Below are positions 24,629 through 35,874 of a stretch of 64,000 bases of DNA, piece by piece. The position numbers were made by a program, and so were the translations under genes. Under the pieces are notes generated by a model. That model did no database searches. It worked only from the letters and a program-made list of their open reading frames with translations, and was not told where the DNA came from. Source of the stretch: Enterobacter sp. R4-368 (lineage in GTDB: Bacteria; Pseudomonadota; Gammaproteobacteria; Enterobacterales; Enterobacteriaceae); contig NC_021500.1 of assembly GCF_000410515.1 (NCBI RefSeq), positions 806,001 to 870,000 of the forward strand. The letters run 5' to 3'. Each line of letters starts with the position of its first letter. Position 1 is the stretch's first letter.

Positions 24629-24969
24629 AGTCCTTTCTTTCCTGTAGTCAAATAATTGGCGCAAGAAGTTTAACCGCCCGCGCCAGCCTACCCAAATTTT
24701 TTTACCTAAACATTACAAAAAAACGCAAATTCGATGGGACGAAAAGCCTGCCATCATCGGGGCAATAAAACACTTTCCCGCCCTGTTCATTAACCCTCTT
24801 CGGCCATTTCTGGTGATAAATGACGCGCTGTACATACCGTTACACGGCAGTGCTCATCATCTGTCATAAGGCTGGTATATAGTGTCGCGGAAACAGAGAT
24901 CAATTCCTCTGTAATGTTAAAAAACAACATATTTTAAACAAATGAATATCAAGTAGTTTTAATTTTATA
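24629..24969. promoter_or_regulatory. Upstream region of the dlt-like operon
   Basis: A 341-base AT-rich gap between divergent mipA and dltD. A PhoP-box-like pair ACAACA-N5-TAAACA (24924-24940, minus-strand reading TGTTTA-N5-TGTTGT) lies 30 bases before dltD. A TATAGT hexamer occurs at 24878-24883 but without a good -35. No gene seen. Confidence 0.4.
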
Positions 24970-26109
24970 ATGAAAATCAAAAATACTTTCTGCCTACATT
25001 TCCTGATGGCGTTTCTCGCCATCCTGTTCCTCTGCGTTCATCCGCTGTTGACCCGTTTTGATCCGCCGCTTAAATTCCAGCCGCTGATTAAAGCAATGGA
25101 CGGTACGGCAAAAGAACAGGCGGAAAAAATAGCCACTATTTCTCATGCCCTGCAGGGTAATGCGATTTTTTTCATCGGCGCATCGGAAGTCGCCACCTCA
25201 GAAGATGAACCTTACGCTGTATATAATTACCTTAATAATGATTTACACCGTAATGTTGTTGCATTTGGCGACAGTTTTGATGATAGCGTCACCCATTTTC
25301 TTCTGCTGTCTCGCTTTAAGAATGACCTTAACGCAAACAGTAAAGTCGTTTTACTGCTCGCGCCCGATAGTTTTTATTCAACCGGCGTACCTCCGGCTAT
25401 TTTCGCGAATAATTTTCCGGCACCGGTTTTTAATCCTTTAATGGAGGATGAACAAACACGACCATTCCTGGTCAACTACTTACGCCATATCAATAAAAAA
25501 GAGACCAGCCATTTAACCTTTGAACAAATGAAAATTGCTGGCTGGGATCTGGATAATATCTGGCAAGAAGTCAGTTACGAATTTGCTAATTTCTGCACAC
25601 TGATTAAAAACGACTGGCTGGCGTTGCTGGACGTTGAAGCGTCACCCGCACGCCCCTGGCCTGTACAACCCGCTGTTGATATCACGCCGAACTGGGAACA
25701 TGAACTGGCCCACGCCCGCGAATTGAACGAGGCGCGCCAGGAAAGCGCAGACACCTTGTGGATGGACAAAACGGTTTATCAACCCGGCGAAAAACCAGAA
25801 GTATGGGACGATTCGCCCGTTGAGCCGGAACAGTTGAAAGCGTTTCGCGCCATGATTAAGTTGCTGAAAGAGCACCACGTTCAGGTGGTAGTCATTATCG
25901 ATGCGATAAACCGTCGTGCGGTGCAAAACCCTGAGCTGGTGCAGCCTGCGGTAACGCAAACCACCGCCATCCTGAAAGAAAACCAGATCCCCTATTTTGA
26001 TATGTACTCCATGCCGTATCAGGACGGCTGGAACTGGGATCGCCTGCATCCTACCGATCTGGCATGGGTACCGATGGACCGCTTTATTATTGAGAGTTTT
26101 AAACGATGA
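24970..26109 (+). CDS. dltD: DltD-like acyl-transfer protein
   Basis: Membrane-anchored SGNH/GDSL-like protein. DltD proteins complete D-alanyl transfer from the DltB/DltX machinery to an envelope acceptor. 379 residues: one N-terminal membrane segment (about 8-26), then an extracytoplasmic domain. The catalytic set is intact: Ser72 in FIGASEVAT, Asp357 and His360 in WNWDRLHPTD near the C-terminus. First gene of dltDXBAC; its stop overlaps the dltX start by ATGA. In a Gram-negative the acceptor cannot be teichoic acid; LPS or another glycan is possible. Confidence 0.85.
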   Translation: MKIKNTFCLHFLMAFLAILFLCVHPLLTRFDPPLKFQPLIKAMDGTAKEQAEKIATISHALQGNAIFFIGASEVATSEDEPYAVYNYLNNDLHRNVVAFGDSFDDSVTHFLLLSRFKNDLNANSKVVLLLAPDSFYSTGVPPAIFANNFPAPVFNPLMEDEQTRPFLVNYLRHINKKETSHLTFEQMKIAGWDLDNIWQEVSYEFANFCTLIKNDWLALLDVEASPARPWPVQPAVDITPNWEHELAHARELNEARQESADTLWMDKTVYQPGEKPEVWDDSPVEPEQLKAFRAMIKLLKEHHVQVVVIIDAINRRAVQNPELVQPAVTQTTAILKENQIPYFDMYSMPYQDGWNWDRLHPTDLAWVPMDRFIIESFKR

Positions 26110-26225
26110 AATACGCTATTCGCCTGTTTTTCCTTTATCTCTTACTGGCGGTCACCGTTATCGCGTGGTCCTCTGTTGATGAAAGCATGAATTTAAAAGT
26201 GCACTTTGAATATCAAAAGTTCTGA
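26106..26225 (+). CDS. dltX: DltX-type membrane microprotein
   Basis: 39 residues: short basic start MKYAIR, one transmembrane segment (about 7-21), a short polar stretch and the C-terminus VHFEYQKF. The terminal FxYxxF-type motif, with Tyr36, is the hallmark of DltX, the microprotein whose C-terminal Tyr takes part in acyl transfer between DltB and DltD. It is coupled to dltD by an ATGA overlap and is seven bases upstream of dltB. The gene is easily missed because of its size. Identification rests on motif, topology and operon position. Confidence 0.8.
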   Translation: MKYAIRLFFLYLLLAVTVIAWSSVDESMNLKVHFEYQKF

Positions 26226-26232
26226 GGAATGA

Positions 26233-27354
26233 ATGATGTACAGCTCCGGAACCTTTTTCTTTTTTCTCTTTTCCTCGGCGTTGTTATTTGCGCTGGTTAA
26301 CCGCGTGCTGCGCTATCGGTTAACTTACTTATGTGCTTTTTCCGTGCTGGCGGCCTTTGGCTGGGGATATATATTTCAGGGCGACTATATCGTTCCCGTC
26401 GCGGTTTTTATCAGCTTTTATATTCTCGTCACCTTAAAAGAGAAAGGCTGGTTAAAAACCTGGCAGGCGGTAAGTTTAACGTTAGTGCCTTTGTTTGCGG
26501 TGAAATTACACCTGAATAACCATTGGGGCATGATTGGCTTATCTTTTATGACCTTTCGCGCCATCGATGTTTTGCTCTATCGCAATAAAAAAGACGGCAA
26601 CAATGTTTTGCACTACTTCTGTTACCTGTTTATGCCGTTCATTATTCTGGCCGGCCCAATGTACCGCTGGCGGACGTGGATAACGGATATTAATAAACCG
26701 GTGTTTACGCTCACGCGTGAGCAATTTCTCATAGCCGCAGAACAAATTTTCACCGGCATCGTGCAGAAATTTTTATTCGCCATGCTGATCGATAACCTGG
26801 TGATCCAGGACTGGAGCCACCGCCCGTTTACATTAAGTGTCGGCGTCGTGATGTCGCTCGCCTACAGCGCTTACCTCTATTTTGATTTCGCCGGTTACAG
26901 CAATATGGCCATCGGCGCCGCTCGTTTGTTTGGCCTCAACGTTCCGGCAAACTTTAATATGCCGATTCTGGCGAAAAACCCGCAGGATTTCTGGCGTCGT
27001 TTCCACATCAGCCTTTCAGAGTGGCTGCGCGATGTGGTGTTTATGCCGATTTATATGAATTTAATGAAGCTCGACTTTTTCCGTCAGAACAAAACACTGG
27101 CGCAGAATATTGGTATTTTCTGCACGCTGTTTTGTATGGGGGCATGGAACGGGCTCGAACGGCACTATGTGATTAGCGGCGCGCTGTTTGGCGCCATTTC
27201 TGTGGCGCACAACATGCTGCTGTGGTCAGCCAAACGTAGCCCGGTGCTGAACCGCTGGCTGCAATTTCCCTCGATCCTCTTTTTGGGACGCCTGTTAACG
27301 CTGGCAAGCGCTGCGGCATCTCTTTACATTTTTAGCGGAATGTCACCTCTATGA
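26233..27354 (+). CDS. dltB: DltB-like MBOAT acyltransferase with Asn at the invariant-His position
   Basis: Polytopic membrane-bound O-acyltransferase, 373 residues, about ten hydrophobic segments. MBOAT signatures are YFDFAGYSNMAIG and NPQDFWRRFHISLSEWLRD (His258). The second family landmark normally reads WHG, with the invariant catalytic His; here it is GAWNGLERHY, so the expected His is Asn306 (codon AAC) and the nearest His is 311. The rest of the protein is intact, with no frameshift. GAGG lies five bases before the ATG. It overlaps dltA by an ATGA junction. Confidence 0.85.
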   Translation: MMYSSGTFFFFLFSSALLFALVNRVLRYRLTYLCAFSVLAAFGWGYIFQGDYIVPVAVFISFYILVTLKEKGWLKTWQAVSLTLVPLFAVKLHLNNHWGMIGLSFMTFRAIDVLLYRNKKDGNNVLHYFCYLFMPFIILAGPMYRWRTWITDINKPVFTLTREQFLIAAEQIFTGIVQKFLFAMLIDNLVIQDWSHRPFTLSVGVVMSLAYSAYLYFDFAGYSNMAIGAARLFGLNVPANFNMPILAKNPQDFWRRFHISLSEWLRDVVFMPIYMNLMKLDFFRQNKTLAQNIGIFCTLFCMGAWNGLERHYVISGALFGAISVAHNMLLWSAKRSPVLNRWLQFPSILFLGRLLTLASAAASLYIFSGMSPL

Positions 27355-28784
27355 ACCTACACTCTGACCTCCAGGCGCTGCAGGATTTCCTGCGTGCGGC
27401 ATTACTCGATCCCGCCCGCCCGCATCAGTTAGCGATAAGCGGCAGCGATGAAGCACTTAACTGGCAACAGCTCTCTGGCGCGGTGACAGACTGGGCCGAA
27501 CGCTATCAGCGCTGTCAGCCTTCGCCGGCGACGCCAGTGGTGTTGTACGGCCACCAGCAGGCGGAATTCGCCGTCGCTATCTATAGCTGCCTGCTGCATA
27601 ACATTCCTTACATTCCGGTAGATTGCATCTATCCGCAGGAACGGTTGAAAGAGATTTGCCATCTCGCCAGCGCGCCGTACTACTACGACGTAGCGACCCG
27701 GCAGTTTGTGCCGACCGGTGAAATCGCCCAGCCGCTGGCAGAGCCGGATCTCGCCTATATCATGTTCACCTCCGGCAGCACGGGTAAACCGAAAGGCGTG
27801 CAGATCGGCCGTGAAAGCGTGTGGCACTTTATGCAGTGGGTGCGTCAGGATTTTGCCTTGCCGGAAGTACCGGTATTGATGAATCACGCGGTGTTCAGCT
27901 TTGACCTGTCACTGATCCCATTGCTGGCAAACCTGGCAACCGGCGGCCATATCGTGCTGAACGCCAAAGAGGATATCGCGGCAGAAAACTGGCTTGAGCG
28001 CCTGAAAAGTAACGCGGTCTCAGTCTGGGTTTCCACCCCCTCTTTCGCTTACCAGAAACTGCTCTCGCCGCAATTCAACAGTGATTATTTGCCCGCGCTC
28101 GGCGTGTTTGTGTTTATCGGCGAAGTGCTAAACAAAGCGCTGGTCAAACAGCTTCGCCGCCGCTTCCCGCAGGCCAAAATCCTCAACTCCTACGGCCCGA
28201 CCGAAGCGACTATCGCCACTACCGTTGTCGAAATCACGGACGACATCCTCGCCAGCGAAAACGATCTGCTGCCGGTCGGCACCATGATGCCAGAGAGCAG
28301 AATGGAGATTACCGCTGACGGTGAGCTGGTTATTTGGGGCAAAAACGTGATGCGCGGTTATCTCGGCCTGCCGCAGGAGAACGCGGCGAAACTGCTGCAC
28401 CGTGAGGGCGAAGCATGGCGCGGCTACAAGACCGGTGATCTGGGCTACGAAGATGGGCTTATTTACTGCCAGGGCCGCAACGACAGCCAGATCAAGCTCA
28501 ACGGTTATCGCATCGAAATTAACGAGATTGAAAACCGCCTGCTGGCGATGTCCGGCATTCGTGAAGCAGTGGTATTACCGCTAATGAAAGCGGGCGGCGG
28601 CGTGCTGCGTATCGCGGCATTCTGCGTAACAAATCTGGCGCCGGACGCGATTAAACACTCGCTTTCACAGGTGGTGCCGCCATACATGGTGCCGTCGCAA
28701 ATCATCATCCAGGAGGCTTTGCCGCTGAACCCTAACGGCAAAATCGACCGCAAACTGCTGGATACCCATGCCCGCAGCAACTGA
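27351..28784 (+). CDS. dltA: D-alanine--carrier protein ligase (DltA-like adenylation enzyme)
   Basis: ANL-superfamily enzyme that adenylates D-alanine, or possibly another small amino acid, and loads it on DltC. 477 residues (Gram-positive DltA about 500). Motifs in order: P-loop MFTSGSTGKPKGV, NSYGPTEATI, GYKTGDLG, the hinge segment GRNDSQIKLNGYRIE and the catalytic Lys in NPNGKIDRK. It is a stand-alone adenylation domain with no fused carrier or condensation domain, which favours DltA over a peptide synthetase. Confidence 0.88.
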   Translation: MNLHSDLQALQDFLRAALLDPARPHQLAISGSDEALNWQQLSGAVTDWAERYQRCQPSPATPVVLYGHQQAEFAVAIYSCLLHNIPYIPVDCIYPQERLKEICHLASAPYYYDVATRQFVPTGEIAQPLAEPDLAYIMFTSGSTGKPKGVQIGRESVWHFMQWVRQDFALPEVPVLMNHAVFSFDLSLIPLLANLATGGHIVLNAKEDIAAENWLERLKSNAVSVWVSTPSFAYQKLLSPQFNSDYLPALGVFVFIGEVLNKALVKQLRRRFPQAKILNSYGPTEATIATTVVEITDDILASENDLLPVGTMMPESRMEITADGELVIWGKNVMRGYLGLPQENAAKLLHREGEAWRGYKTGDLGYEDGLIYCQGRNDSQIKLNGYRIEINEIENRLLAMSGIREAVVLPLMKAGGGVLRIAAFCVTNLAPDAIKHSLSQVVPPYMVPSQIIIQEALPLNPNGKIDRKLLDTHARSN

Positions 28785-28800
28785 ATACACAGGAAAAATC

Positions 28801-29022
28801 ATGGAACAAGAAATTCTCGCGCTGTTTGAAAAGATTTTATCCCGCAAAGTGGGCTTTCACGATGAGCTGATTGAGTCCGATATTCTCGACTCCATCCTCG
28901 CCGTCGATATGGTGCTGGAAGTGCAGGACGTTTACGGCTGCATGATCCCACCAACAGAAGTCGCCAGCGTGCTGAAAACCCCAGCGGATCTCGCGCAATA
29001 CATTGAAGAGCACCGCAGCTGA
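28801..29022 (+). CDS. dltC: DltC-like carrier protein
   Basis: 73 residues from MEQEILALFEKIL, behind an AGGA site. Small acidic helical acyl-carrier-type protein; Ser31 in DILDSILAVDMV is the phosphopantetheine attachment site. The length is close to Gram-positive DltC (about 79). It is the last gene of the operon, 16 bases after dltA. A loaded carrier is expected to hand its aminoacyl group to DltB. Confidence 0.86.
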   Translation: MEQEILALFEKILSRKVGFHDELIESDILDSILAVDMVLEVQDVYGCMIPPTEVASVLKTPADLAQYIEEHRS

Positions 29023-29035
29023 CATGTCATTTTAC

Positions 29036-29061
29036 GGTGCCGGGCATTGCCGCCCGGCACC
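29036..29061 (+). terminator. Hairpin after dltC
   Basis: GGTGCCGGGC, loop ATTGCC, GCCCGGCACC: a perfect ten-base stem 14 bases after dltC. The T tract is weak (GCGTCTTTCGTTTT), so it is a terminator or a REP-like unit. Confidence 0.6.
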
Positions 29062-29191
29062 GCGTCTTTCGTTTTGCTGGCGACAACCGCCCTGTTAATC
29101 CTGTCTGTCATCATCCTTTAACACAGCTCGCGTACTTCTGTTGTCGATAATCTTTCCGCTTCGGCGAAGTGACCATGACGGCGTCACTTTT

Positions 29192-29200
29192 TCTATACTT
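29192..29200 (+). promoter_or_regulatory. Sigma-S-type -10 element upstream of yeaG
   Basis: TCTATACTT matches the first nine positions of the sigma-S -10 consensus KCTAYRCTTAA. E. coli yeaGH is known to depend on sigma-S. No clear -35, as is common for this class. It is 313 bases upstream of the start. Confidence 0.45.
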
Positions 29201-29513
29201 GCGATCCCGCACATCCTGTAAAAATTTACCAACATTCGCCTGATGTAAAATGTTGGCATTTTCCAATGCAGAATCCCGATATTAAATATAAAAAATCTGT
29301 ATAAATCTAACTCAATAGATATTTAATCCAAATATGGGGCAAAAAAAGGCCCTCTGCCATCAGAATCTTCTTCAGCGATAACTTGATCAAAGCTGGATAC
29401 ACGCTCATAACAAATAGGACGGAGCATAATTTTTATCCCGTTGGTTTGCGACGCTAAAAGTGGAAAAACTGATAGCTGTACTGTTCCCACAGATTACGAA
29501 AGGACGGCATGCC

Positions 29514-32794
<3,281 letters not shown>

Positions 32795-32800
32795 CCTTCC

Positions 32801-32834
32801 GCAGCCGGAACCCTTTCCGGCTGCCTCTCTTTAT
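32801..32834 (+). terminator. yeaGH terminator
   Basis: GCAGCCGGAA, loop CCCT, TTCCGGCTGC, then CTCTCTTTATT. Confidence 0.8.
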
Positions 32835-33192
32835 TGCGCATCTGCGTAAAAAAACCGCATTTCCCCGGGCTAATGGCTGAATTGCCGTACAAAATAGCGG
32901 CTATTTACCCTCTTGCCTGCGCGTAAATGTGGCACAGTAATCACATCGAAACATTTGTGGCACGGCGGGCGTGGATAACGTTTACGTCGGTGCTGTTGCG
33001 CTCAGTTCATCCTGTGAACGCCTTGAGCCTGGTGGCATATGGCTGCCGTTTGAAAAGAAACTAACAGTACACACAAAAAGCGTTGTTTGTAGTGCTTGTA
33101 TTTTTTCGCCGCCTCTTTAGGGCGGCTTTTTTATTTTCATCTCCCGGTGCGTGAATTATTCTTAATCTTCAACGTCTTCATCGGGAGTGAAT
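32835..33192 (+). other. Gene-free stretch ending in an intrinsic terminator; possible small RNA
   Basis: A 358-base region after the yeaH terminator. A second strong terminator (33108-33132) closes it, 60 bases before yeaK, yet no protein gene precedes it. TTGCCT-N17-AGTAAT at about 32910-32939 is a weak promoter candidate. The duplicated TGTGGCAC is also notable. A transcript of about 180 bases ending at the terminator is possible. Confidence 0.3.
33108..33132 (+). terminator. Intrinsic terminator upstream of yeaK
   Basis: GCCGCC, seven-base loop, GGCGGC, then six T. It has no annotated gene in front of it. Confidence 0.8.
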
Positions 33193-33690
33193 ATGTCTGA
33201 AATTGCCAGCCGTAACATCCACCAGCATTTGATAAACCTGCTTGAACAGCACGACGCGCGCTTTCGCGTTGTTGAACACGAGGCCGTCGGCAAATGTGAG
33301 GCCGTCAGTGAAATTCGCGGTACCGCGCTGGGTCAGGGCGCGAAAGCGCTGCTGTGTAAGATAAAAGGTAACGGGGTGAAAAAGCATGTGCTGGCGATCC
33401 TGGCCGCCGACTTACAGGCCGACCTTTCCCGCTTAGCGCAGCACTTTGGTGGCAGTAAAGCCTCGCTGGCAAGCCCGGCGGAAGTGGATGCGTTAACGGC
33501 GTGCGTATTTGGCGCCATTCCCCCGTTCAGCTTTCACCCGGATCTGCACCTGGTTGCCGACCCGGTACTGTTTCAGCGCTTTGATGACATCGCGTTTAAC
33601 GCCGGGTTACTGGAGAAATCGGTAATCATGAATACCGGCGACTACCTGCGCATCGCCAGGCCGGAACTGGTGGATTTTCGCCGCGAATAA
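33193..33690 (+). CDS. yeaK: YbaK/ProX-domain aminoacyl-tRNA deacylase YeaK
   Basis: Trans-editing domain that clears mischarged aminoacyl-tRNA (E. coli YeaK acts on Ser- and Thr-linked tRNAs). Start at the ATG 33193, five bases after GGGAG; a GTG two codons upstream overlaps that site. 165 residues with the conserved HEAVGKCEAVSEIRGT, KALLCKIKGNG and AIPPFSFHP segments. Confidence 0.93.
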   Translation: MSEIASRNIHQHLINLLEQHDARFRVVEHEAVGKCEAVSEIRGTALGQGAKALLCKIKGNGVKKHVLAILAADLQADLSRLAQHFGGSKASLASPAEVDALTACVFGAIPPFSFHPDLHLVADPVLFQRFDDIAFNAGLLEKSVIMNTGDYLRIARPELVDFRRE

Positions 33691-33704
33691 CGCGCTTGTG
33701 CGGC

Positions 33705-33800
33705 TTACCAGCCGCTCCTTTCCAGAATCAAGACGGAAATCACCAGCCCGGCGGCCAGCGTGAAGAACAGGGCGGTGATAATCAACACATCTGAAGGCAT
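33705..33800 (-). CDS. yoaI: YoaI small membrane protein
   Basis: 31 residues: MPSDVLIITALFF, a single transmembrane helix and the tail LILERSGW. E. coli YoaI (34 residues) has the same LIIT-FF start, membrane core and LLIER-G end, and lies at the same place between yeaK and yeaL. The ribosome site (GCGAG, eight bases) is weak. E. coli YoaI is a stress- and PhoPQ-linked small membrane protein; its role here is inferred. Confidence 0.8.
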   Translation of the reverse strand: MPSDVLIITALFFTLAAGLVISVLILERSGW

Positions 33801-34004
33801 GATGGTAACTCGCAAAGGCCTGTCGGTGCCTAATTCATATCTCTGAATTATGAATCGTTGATGACAATTCAGCTGACTTTTGATTAAAAACCGCCCTTCG
33901 CTTCTGGCAACTGCCTGAAATTATCTGCCTGCACGAAAAAAGCCTGTTTCATCACCGGTTTATGCGTAGAGTAAACAGGTTTCTTTGTTGGCAAGGAATT
34001 TCTG

Positions 34005-34451
34005 ATGTTTGATACCACGCTGTTTATTCTGCTGGCGCTCGCGGCGCTGGGTTTTGTCAGCCATAACACCACCGTTGCGGTCTCTATTCTGGTGTTGATC
34101 ATTGTGCGCATTACCCCGCTCAACACCTTCTTTCCGTGGATTGAAAAGCAGGGGCTGACCGTTGGCATTATTATCCTCACCATTGGCGTGATGGCGCCGA
34201 TCGCCAGCGGCTCATTGCCGCCCTCGACGCTGCTGCACTCGTTTGTGAACTGGAAATCGTTGGTGGCGATTGCGGTTGGTGTTTTTGTCTCGTGGCTGGG
34301 TGGACGCGGCGTAACGTTGATGAGTTCACAACCGTCGCTGGTAGCGGGATTACTGGTCGGCACCGTGTTGGGTGTGGCCCTGTTCCGGGGCGTTCCGGTC
34401 GGGCCACTGATTGCTGCCGGGTTGGTTTCGCTGCTAATTGGCCGGCAGTGA
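34005..34451 (+). CDS. yeaL: DUF441 membrane protein YeaL
   Basis: 148-residue inner-membrane protein with about four transmembrane helices, same length as E. coli YeaL. Characteristic segments are [27 protein letters not shown] and [26 protein letters not shown] lies upstream of the ATG. Function unknown. The last 18 bases overlap the convergent ABC permease gene. Confidence 0.94.
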   Translation: MFDTTLFILLALAALGFVSHNTTVAVSILVLIIVRITPLNTFFPWIEKQGLTVGIIILTIGVMAPIASGSLPPSTLLHSFVNWKSLVAIAVGVFVSWLGGRGVTLMSSQPSLVAGLLVGTVLGVALFRGVPVGPLIAAGLVSLLIGRQ

Positions 34452-35126
34452 GTGACGCCGCTGCCACTGTTTGACCGCAAACTCCAGCGCGCTGCACAGC
34501 AGGTAATAGACCAGGCCGGTAAAGACAAACAGCGCGGCAGGATAGACCTGCACCCGGTTATTCACCTGGCCTGCGACTGTCGTCAATTCCGGTACGTTGA
34601 CAATAAACGCCAGCGAGGTGTCTTTCAGCAGCGCGATAAGCAAACCGATATACGACGGCAACGCGTTGCGTAATGCCTGCGGCAACAGCACCAGCCACAG
34701 GATTTGCGCACTGCCAAACCCGCTACTGAGCGCGGCTTCGTACTGCCCTTTCGGCAGTGCCCCAAGCGCGGCAAGGGTCGAATACATCACCGCCGCCGAG
34801 GTAAACCACGCCAGCGCCAGCGTTACGGTCACCGCACCGGGGAGATCGGCGCCGGTTAACCAGGGCAGTAAAAACCACAGCCAGAAGATCACGAAGATCA
34901 GCGGAATGCCGCGAATCAGCTCCGCCCAGAGAAAGAGCACTTTGCGTGGCCAGCCGCGAAAGCGCCATGCGCAGCACGCCAGCAGCACACCACCGGGAAA
35001 CGCCAGAACCGCCGCGCCGACGGTCATCAGCAGCGATAACAGTACCCCGCCCGGCTCACCCTGCGCCGCTCGCCCCCACAGCAAATAGTCGAGGTTATCG
35101 ATGATCACGGTGATATTAGCGATCAT
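34434..35126 (-). CDS. Amino-acid ABC transporter permease (second subunit)
   Basis: HisM/GlnP-type inner-membrane permease, 230 residues from [18 protein letters not shown], behind a strong GGAGGGG site. The EAA-loop consensus is present as [28 protein letters not shown] in shortened form (EAA...G...LP). It overlaps the end of the first permease by 11 bases. Last gene of a four-gene operon SBP-ATPase-permease-permease; substrate not determinable. Confidence 0.9.
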   Translation of the reverse strand: MIANITVIIDNLDYLLWGRAAQGEPGGVLLSLLMTVGAAVLAFPGGVLLACCAWRFRGWPRKVLFLWAELIRGIPLIFVIFWLWFLLPWLTGADLPGAVTVTLALAWFTSAAVMYSTLAALGALPKGQYEAALSSGFGSAQILWLVLLPQALRNALPSYIGLLIALLKDTSLAFIVNVPELTTVAGQVNNRVQVYPAALFVFTGLVYYLLCSALEFAVKQWQRRHSLPAN

Positions 35127-35874
35127 GTTGCCCCTCCGCTGCACGGCGTTGCATCCGCCAGTTACGTGGCAGGTTGAACAACACGCTCATCACCAGCCCC
35201 AGCAGCAAATAGAGCGCGCTGCCGATGGCAAACGCTTCCAGCGCGTGGGCGTTAAAACTCTCGATCTGCCGGGTCTGGTAGGTTAATTCCCCCAGCCCGA
35301 TACCGGTCGCCAGCGAAGAGAGCTTCATCAGATTCAGATACTGCCCCACTATCGGCTGCCAGGCATTTTGTAGTCCCTGCGGCAGCAGCACCCAGCGGAA
35401 CAACGCCAGCGGGCTAAACCCCTGCGATTGCGCGGCTTCAACCTGTCCACGCGGCACCGCGTGCAAACCCGCCTGGATCTCTTCAACCAGAAAGGCCGCG
35501 GTAAACAGCCCCAGCGCCCAGGCCGACGAGAGAAACTCTGGCGTCAACCACCAGACATCGCCTGGCAAAATGCTGAACGCGTGATCGTCGTTAACGTACT
35601 GGCGGAAACTCTGCGGCAACACATTCCAGGCGGCGAAATACCAGAACAATAGCTGCACCAGAAGCGGCGTATTGCGAAACAGCGATACCCACGCCGCCAC
35701 CGCGCCTCGCCCGACCTTGCCACCGGCCAGACGCAGCGCCAGCAGCAGTATCGTTAATACCGTCGCCAGTACGGTTCCCGCTACGGTAACCCAGATGGTG
35801 GTAAGAAAACCGGAAATGATCCATTGTGCGGGCTGCCCGGTCAGCACGCCCGCCCAGTCGAGATGCAGCGCCAT
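35116..35874 (-). CDS. Amino-acid ABC transporter permease (first subunit)
   Basis: HisM/GlnP-type permease, 252 residues, about five membrane segments. Family marks are FFRNTPLLVQ-like LFRNTPLLVQLLFWYF and the EAA loop VEAAQSQGFSPLALFRWVLLPQGLQNA. It starts within the stop of the ATPase gene (TAATG), so the two are translationally coupled. Forms the channel with the second permease. Confidence 0.9.
   Translation of the reverse strand: MALHLDWAGVLTGQPAQWIISGFLTTIWVTVAGTVLATVLTILLLALRLAGGKVGRGAVAAWVSLFRNTPLLVQLLFWYFAAWNVLPQSFRQYVNDDHAFSILPGDVWWLTPEFLSSAWALGLFTAAFLVEEIQAGLHAVPRGQVEAAQSQGFSPLALFRWVLLPQGLQNAWQPIVGQYLNLMKLSSLATGIGLGELTYQTRQIESFNAHALEAFAIGSALYLLLGLVMSVLFNLPRNWRMQRRAAEGQHDR

Larger units (their letters stand above)
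29023..29513. promoter_or_regulatory. dltC-yeaG intergenic region
   Basis: A 491-base gap. It begins with the dlt hairpin (29036-29061), then carries a sigma-S-like -10 (29192-29200) and an AT-rich stretch of 29260-29450 with no open frame I would call. The yeaG leader would be about 300 bases long if the -10 is used. Confidence 0.5.

Noticed and set aside
29254..29270. Sigma-54-like TGGCAT...ATGC upstream of yeaG
   Set aside because: The GG-to-GC spacing is 11 rather than the strict 10 bases, and the site is itself a small palindrome (GCATT-TTCC-AATGC).
32971..33120. GTG-initiated 49-codon frame between yeaH and yeaK
   Set aside because: No ribosome site, and its stop lies in the loop of a terminator; composition is not convincingly coding.
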